8,788 nucleotides of DNA from DATDRS01 sp035291605 (lineage in GTDB: Bacteria > Chloroflexota > Anaerolineae > Anaerolineales > UBA6663). A program made the translations under genes and the position numbers. The notes under the pieces are model-generated. The model did not search any database and was not told where the DNA came from. It saw only the letters and a program-made list of their open reading frames with translations. Shown here in pieces: positions 5,605-8,788 of the stretch; within the stretch, counting starts at the first letter, position 1, and each line of letters starts with the position of its first letter. The stretch spans positions 1 through 8,788 of the forward strand of contig DATDRS010000133.1 of assembly GCA_035291605.1 (NCBI GenBank). Direction: 5' to 3'.

Positions 5605-8340
5605 TCACTGACCCGGCTGGCTCTTGGCCGCTGCTTTTTCGCGTACGCCAACTGCTACCAGGTCGCGCACCTCGCCCAGCAAAACCTCGCGGCTGTAGCC
5701 GCCTTTTTGCAGGACCCGCGCGACGGAACCGTTCAGGCGCAAGTGATCCTCCGGGGTCAAATCCCTCGCCGTCACCACGACGACGGGGATGGAACGCCAC
5801 TCGTCCCGCTTGCGGAGTTCGGTCACAAATTCAAAACCGTCCATCTCCGGCATCATCAGGTCGAGGAGAATCAATTCCGGTTTGTCCTCCGCCGTCCGCT
5901 CCAGCCCCAGCCGCCCGTTCTCAGCTTCGCTGACGACCCACCCGTCTTTTTCGAGGGTGCGCCGCATCATCTCGCGCGCAACCAGATCATCTTCGACCAC
6001 GAGCGCCGAACCGGGCCTCTGCCGGTTACGGTGATACTTCCGCAGGACAGCCACCAGCCGGTCGCGATCAATTGGCTTGGTCAGGTAGTCCGCGGCGCCC
6101 AATGCGTAACCCTTATCCCGGTCCTCCGCCAGGGTGAGCATGATGACGGGAATGTCGGAGAGGTCTGGGTCCGACTTCAGCGCCGATAATACCGACCAGC
6201 CATCCATCTCCGGCATCATCACGTCGAGCGTAATCGCATCCGGGTGGAGCTCCTTAGCGCGCCGCAGCCCGGCCTGGCCGTCCATCGCCGTCTCCACCTG
6301 AAAGCCTTCCCGGCTGACGAAGCGCCGCAACCAATCGCCCATCAGCGGATCGTCGTCAATGACGAGGAGAGTGCCGGCTTGAGCCGTCGGCGCGGGTGCG
6401 GCCCTGGTTCCTGCGGCTGGGGTCGGCCTGGCCGTGGGATCGGGAACTTCAGCTGGGAGGCGGATGATGAAGGTCGTCCCCTGGCCGGGCCGTCTTTCCG
6501 CGCTTACGTCGCCGCCCATGAGCTGGCAGAAATGCCTGGTCAGCGCCAGGCCCAGGCCCGTGCCGCCGTACTTGCGCGCCGTGGAAGAGTCGGCCTGGGT
6601 GAAAGCCTGGAACAACCGGCCCAACTGCTCAGACGTCATGCCGATGCCGGTATCACTCACCGTAAAGATGATCCAATCGTCTGGCAGGGGAGCGGAGGGG
6701 CTGGGAGGCCGTGGGGAGTCATCCTCGCGCCCCTGCGCCCCTGCACCTCTGCCTTTTGATTCACGACTGACGGTTAAAGTGATCACGCCTTTCTCGGTGA
6801 ACTTGCTGGCGTTGCTGAGCAGGTTGAAGAGCGACTGCCGGACTTTCGTCACGTCGGCGCGCATGATCCCTAGATCGTCGGCGCAACGGACCTCGAGCGT
6901 ATTGGCGTTCTTGGCGACGAGCGGCTTGATCGTGCTGGTCGTTTCTCGAATGAGCTGTGCGACGTCGAAATTCTCCAGGTATAGAGTCATCTTGCCCGCT
7001 TCGATCTTCGAGAGATCGAGGACGTCGTTGATCAGTCCGAGCAGGTGCCTGCCGGCGCTGTGAATTTTGTCCAGATCGGGGACGAACGCCGATTGTCCCA
7101 GGTCCCCGGCTTCTTCCTGCAGCATCTCGCTGTAGCCGATGATGGCGTTGAGCGGCGTGCGCAATTCGTGGCTCACATTCGCCAGGAAGGTGCTCTTCGC
7201 CTGATTGGCGGCTTCGGCGGCCTCCTTCGCCTTTTGGAGCTCCTGCTCCGCCCGCTTGCGCGCCGTGATGTCCCGCCCAAAGACCGAGGCGCCGGTCACC
7301 TGGCCGCCTTCGCCCCGGATCGGGTTAAAGGAAACTTCCACCTCCAGTTGCGCAGGGGGGAAGTTGTATTGCTGTTCCACCGAAAAGCGATCGCCGGCCA
7401 GAGCGCGGCCGTACAACTCAATCCACTCGGCGCGCAGGTCTGGCGGCAGATAATCGACCGGGTCCATACCCGGCTTGAGTTCGACGCCGTACGCCTGCGC
7501 GAACAACTGCTTGAAGGACGAGTTGAGCGTGATGAGGCGTCGCCGGGCGTCCACCGACCAGATGGCGTCCTCGGTGTTCCCAATCACCGCTGCCAGGTTG
7601 GCCTCGCCCTCCTGCAGGTCTTCGGTGATTTGCATCAGCCGCAGGTTGGCGTCGGTCAACTCGGTGTTGAGTTTCGCCATCGGGTTGAACAGGTTTTCGT
7701 TCAGAATCGCACGGGCAAAAAAGATGCTCGAAACTGCCGCCGCCAGGATGTCTACCGGATAGCGCCCGATCTCCGGGAAAAGTGTGAACAGCACACCACA
7801 TGGGGGGATAATCGCGCCCAGCCACAATTCGGGCGTCCGCCGATGCGAGGCCCGCAGGCAGGCCAGCGCGGCGAGGTAAAAGCTGAAGGTGATGGCAAAG
7901 CCCGCATAACCGGGCGCCGTAAAGTCGTACAGGAACAGGCCCTCCGGCGAGACGCCAAGATACAAGATGGCTTTGCCCTGATAAATCAGCGCAGCGACGC
8001 CCACCACAAACACCAACCCCGCCGCCAGATAGCCCCGCATCCATCCGCGCCGCAGGAGGCCGGTGTAGTCCGCCACGAACGTCAGCAGGATGTAGGCGTT
8101 CAGCACCACGCCGACGGCGATGGACAAAATGAACACCCCGGGGTCGTAGCCGATGATCGCGGCGAAGTGCGCCACCTGGTTCGCGCCGCTCCAGGCCACG
8201 ATGGTCGCCATGTACAGCGCCACCAGCCGGTTCTCGCGGCGGCGCGAGGATTGCCAGAGGACCAACAGCAACATCGCCGACGCCACAACCAGGCTGACGA
8301 CGTTCAGGATCATTTCGACGAGGAAACTAATCGAGATCAT
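5605..8340 (-). CDS. Membrane hybrid histidine kinase: 7TM, PAS, HisKA, HATPase, two receivers
   Basis: This 911-residue inner-membrane sensor kinase has about seven hydrophobic segments (roughly 6-28, 38-62, 67-90, 102-120, 146-164, 172-190, 194-213), resembling the 7TM N-terminal region of some bacterial kinases. Then follow a PAS domain (about 245-360), an Ala/Glu signalling helix, HisKA (H391 in SHELRTP), HATPase (N510 in LSNASKF, D563-G567 in DTGIGM, G592-L598 in GGTGLGL), an Ala/Pro/Thr linker (631-655), receiver 1 (D662/D663, D706, T736, K755) and receiver 2 (E783/D784, D827, T857, K879). All key residues are present. No Hpt domain is visible. I chose the ATG at 8340 because it leads straight into the first membrane helix; a TTG at 8379 would add 13 residues of Cys/Arg/Pro-rich sequence. 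Neither start has a strong Shine-Dalgarno. Residues about 528-555 are an unusual insertion (separate entry). The signal sensed is unknown. Confidence 0.94.
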   Translation of the reverse strand: MISISFLVEMILNVVSLVVASAMLLLVLWQSSRRRENRLVALYMATIVAWSGANQVAHFAAIIGYDPGVFILSIAVGVVLNAYILLTFVADYTGLLRRGWMRGYLAAGLVFVVGVAALIYQGKAILYLGVSPEGLFLYDFTAPGYAGFAITFSFYLAALACLRASHRRTPELWLGAIIPPCGVLFTLFPEIGRYPVDILAAAVSSIFFARAILNENLFNPMAKLNTELTDANLRLMQITEDLQEGEANLAAVIGNTEDAIWSVDARRRLITLNSSFKQLFAQAYGVELKPGMDPVDYLPPDLRAEWIELYGRALAGDRFSVEQQYNFPPAQLEVEVSFNPIRGEGGQVTGASVFGRDITARKRAEQELQKAKEAAEAANQAKSTFLANVSHELRTPLNAIIGYSEMLQEEAGDLGQSAFVPDLDKIHSAGRHLLGLINDVLDLSKIEAGKMTLYLENFDVAQLIRETTSTIKPLVAKNANTLEVRCADDLGIMRADVTKVRQSLFNLLSNASKFTEKGVITLTVSRESKGRGAGAQGREDDSPRPPSPSAPLPDDWIIFTVSDTGIGMTSEQLGRLFQAFTQADSSTARKYGGTGLGLALTRHFCQLMGGDVSAERRPGQGTTFIIRLPAEVPDPTARPTPAAGTRAAPAPTAQAGTLLVIDDDPLMGDWLRRFVSREGFQVETAMDGQAGLRRAKELHPDAITLDVMMPEMDGWSVLSALKSDPDLSDIPVIMLTLAEDRDKGYALGAADYLTKPIDRDRLVAVLRKYHRNRQRPGSALVVEDDLVAREMMRRTLEKDGWVVSEAENGRLGLERTAEDKPELILLDLMMPEMDGFEFVTELRKRDEWRSIPVVVVTARDLTPEDHLRLNGSVARVLQKGGYSREVLLGEVRDLVAVGVREKAAAKSQPGQ
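6676..6759 (-). repeat. In-frame G-rich/C-rich repeat-like insertion in the kinase ATPase domain
   Basis: Read on the minus strand, the first half of this 84-bp stretch is G/A-rich and includes two exact 8-bp copies of GCAGGGGC (6729-6744). The second half is C/T-rich (CTCCCC, CAGCCCC, GCTCCCCTGCC). The outer ends form an imperfect inverted repeat (GGCAGAGGTGCAGGGG against CTCCCCTGCC). It encodes a Gly/Arg then Pro/Ser-rich loop just before the DTGIGM motif. The corresponding loop in the neighbouring four-GAF kinase is 22 residues (66 bp) shorter. The composition and palindromic build resemble small intergenic hairpin repeats of cyanobacteria and Chloroflexota, but identity with a known family cannot be shown here. 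Confidence 0.55.
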
Positions 8341-8381
8341 GTCCCGCGGTGGAAGGCATCGCCTCGCACATGGCGACAAGC

Positions 8382-8417
8382 CGCCGCGCCAGCCGCCGGA
8401 TACCGGCCAGCGCGGCG
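8382..8417. repeat. GC-rich imperfect hairpin in the leader of the hybrid kinase
   Basis: CGCCGCGC (8382-8389) pairs perfectly with GCGCGGCG (8410-8417). An inner 5-bp stem (8395-8399 with 8403-8407) closes a 3-nt loop, with unpaired bases between the two stems. The hairpin lies 41 nt before the ATG at 8340. On the minus strand no T-run follows. On the plus strand a weak TTTGTT follows, but there is no plus-strand gene to terminate. It may stabilise or attenuate the kinase mRNA. The rest of the 172-bp gap (8341-8512) shows no gene. Confidence 0.5.
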
Positions 8418-8437
8418 TTTGTTGACCGACAAAGTCT

Positions 8438-8443
8438 ATTCTA
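8438..8443 (-). promoter_or_regulatory. Candidate -10 box upstream of the hybrid kinase
   Basis: The minus strand reads TAGAAT (consensus TATAAT) in a locally AT-richer patch (AAGAGTAGAATAGAC). The same hexamer occurs upstream of the cyclase fusion. No convincing -35 is seen at 16-18 bp. Transcription would start near 8431, giving a leader of about 90 nt that contains the GC hairpin. This is the only reasonable promoter candidate in the gap, and it is weak. Confidence 0.25.
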
Positions 8444-8512
8444 CTCTTACGCAGGCGTTGACGCTAGCAGTCCTTCTGGCGCATTAACGGACTCCAAACG
8501 AAGCCGGTTGAG

Positions 8513-8788
8513 TCACGCCGCCGCTCTAACGGGGGGAGCGGCGCTGGGGATGATCTCGAAATCGCTGGTGACTTTGACGACCGGCTTAAGCGTATTGACG
8601 ACTGAACAATACTTGTCTTCGGAGAGAGAAATGGCGCGCACTAGCTTATCCGGGTTAACGGGGCCGCGAACCACGTAATGCAGGTGGATGGCAGTGAATC
8701 TATGCGGAGGCTCCGGGAGTTGGGTCCCCGAGCAGGCGACCTCCAGAGCCTCCAGGGGTTCGCGCTGCTTGCCCAGAATCATCGCCAC
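8513..8788 (-). CDS. OsmC/Ohr-family protein, C-terminal part (5' end outside window)
   Basis: The last 91 residues or so of an OsmC-like protein are seen; the gene continues past base 8788, and the GTG at the window edge is probably internal. OsmC proteins are small homodimeric thiol peroxidases that remove organic hydroperoxides, although many relatives have no proven substrate. The diagnostic part is visible: PHRFTAIHLHYVV followed by RAISLSEDKYCSV, where C61 of this fragment is the second of the two conserved cysteines. The first, normally in a GCT-type motif before the central helix, would lie outside the window. The spacing looks more like the general OsmC/YhfA-type branch than Ohr. It ends with TGA at 8513, 172 bp before the kinase start, on the same strand. 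I see no clear terminator after it, so read-through into the kinase operon is possible, but a functional link is not evident. Confidence 0.85.
   Translation of the reverse strand: MAMILGKQREPLEALEVACSGTQLPEPPHRFTAIHLHYVVRGPVNPDKLVRAISLSEDKYCSVVNTLKPVVKVTSDFEIIPSAAPPVRAAA

Noticed and set aside
8421..8446. Plus-strand TTGACC as a -35 box of a divergent promoter
   Set aside because: No acceptable -10 hexamer lies at 16-18 bp, and no plus-strand gene follows.
7045..8487. A 480-codon plus-strand open frame opposite the sensor half of the hybrid kinase
   Set aside because: It is rich in Gln, His, Arg and Pro, shows no domain, and lies antisense to a gene with membrane helices, PAS and HisKA motifs. 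It is a shadow of high G+C codon use.
8471..8500. AGTCC/GGACT inverted repeat after the OsmC-like gene as a terminator
   Set aside because: The stem is only 5 bp with a 15-nt loop and no T-run, so it is not convincing.

Overview
The window holds a compact block of two-component signalling genes, all on the minus strand. Transcription therefore runs from high to low coordinates. The G+C-rich DNA, the very large multi-GAF/PAS hybrid kinases, the seven-helix kinase sensor and the kinase/receiver/cyclase fusion together suggest an environmental filamentous or multicellular-type bacterium. Chloroflexota (Anaerolineae-like) is my best guess. That is an inference from protein style; the window contains no rRNA or other marker gene.

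Layout in transcription order. (1) 8788-8513: the 3' part of an OsmC/Ohr-family gene whose beginning lies outside the window. (2) 8512-8341: a 172-bp gap with a strong hairpin and a weak promoter candidate. (3) 8340-5605: a 911-residue membrane hybrid histidine kinase (7TM sensor, PAS, HisKA, HATPase, two receivers) with a G-rich repeat-like insertion read in frame inside its ATPase domain. (4) 5551-2210: a 1113-residue soluble kinase with four GAF domains, one PAS, HisKA and HATPase, and no receiver. (5) 2209-2109: a 101-bp gap with an inverted repeat that encloses an extended -10-like motif. (6) 2108-507: a 533-residue fusion of two HisKA domains with no ATPase domain, one receiver and a class III cyclase with adenylyl-cyclase-type residues. 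(7) 485-93: a 130-residue stand-alone receiver. (8) 66-36: a clear intrinsic terminator closing the unit.

Working model (inference): genes 3 to 7 form one operon. A membrane sensor and a cytoplasmic ligand/redox/GAF sensor feed phosphate into four receivers, and the one recognisable output domain is the cyclase, so the pathway would end in cAMP. No DNA-binding output and no Hpt domain is visible. The ATPase-less twin HisKA module on the cyclase closely resembles the HisKA domains of the two neighbouring kinases. It is the most unusual item in the window, because it could let the cyclase dock on, pair with, or be phosphorylated by those kinases. All long plus-strand reading frames look like antisense shadows of these genes. 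No tRNA, rRNA, CRISPR array or transposase was seen.
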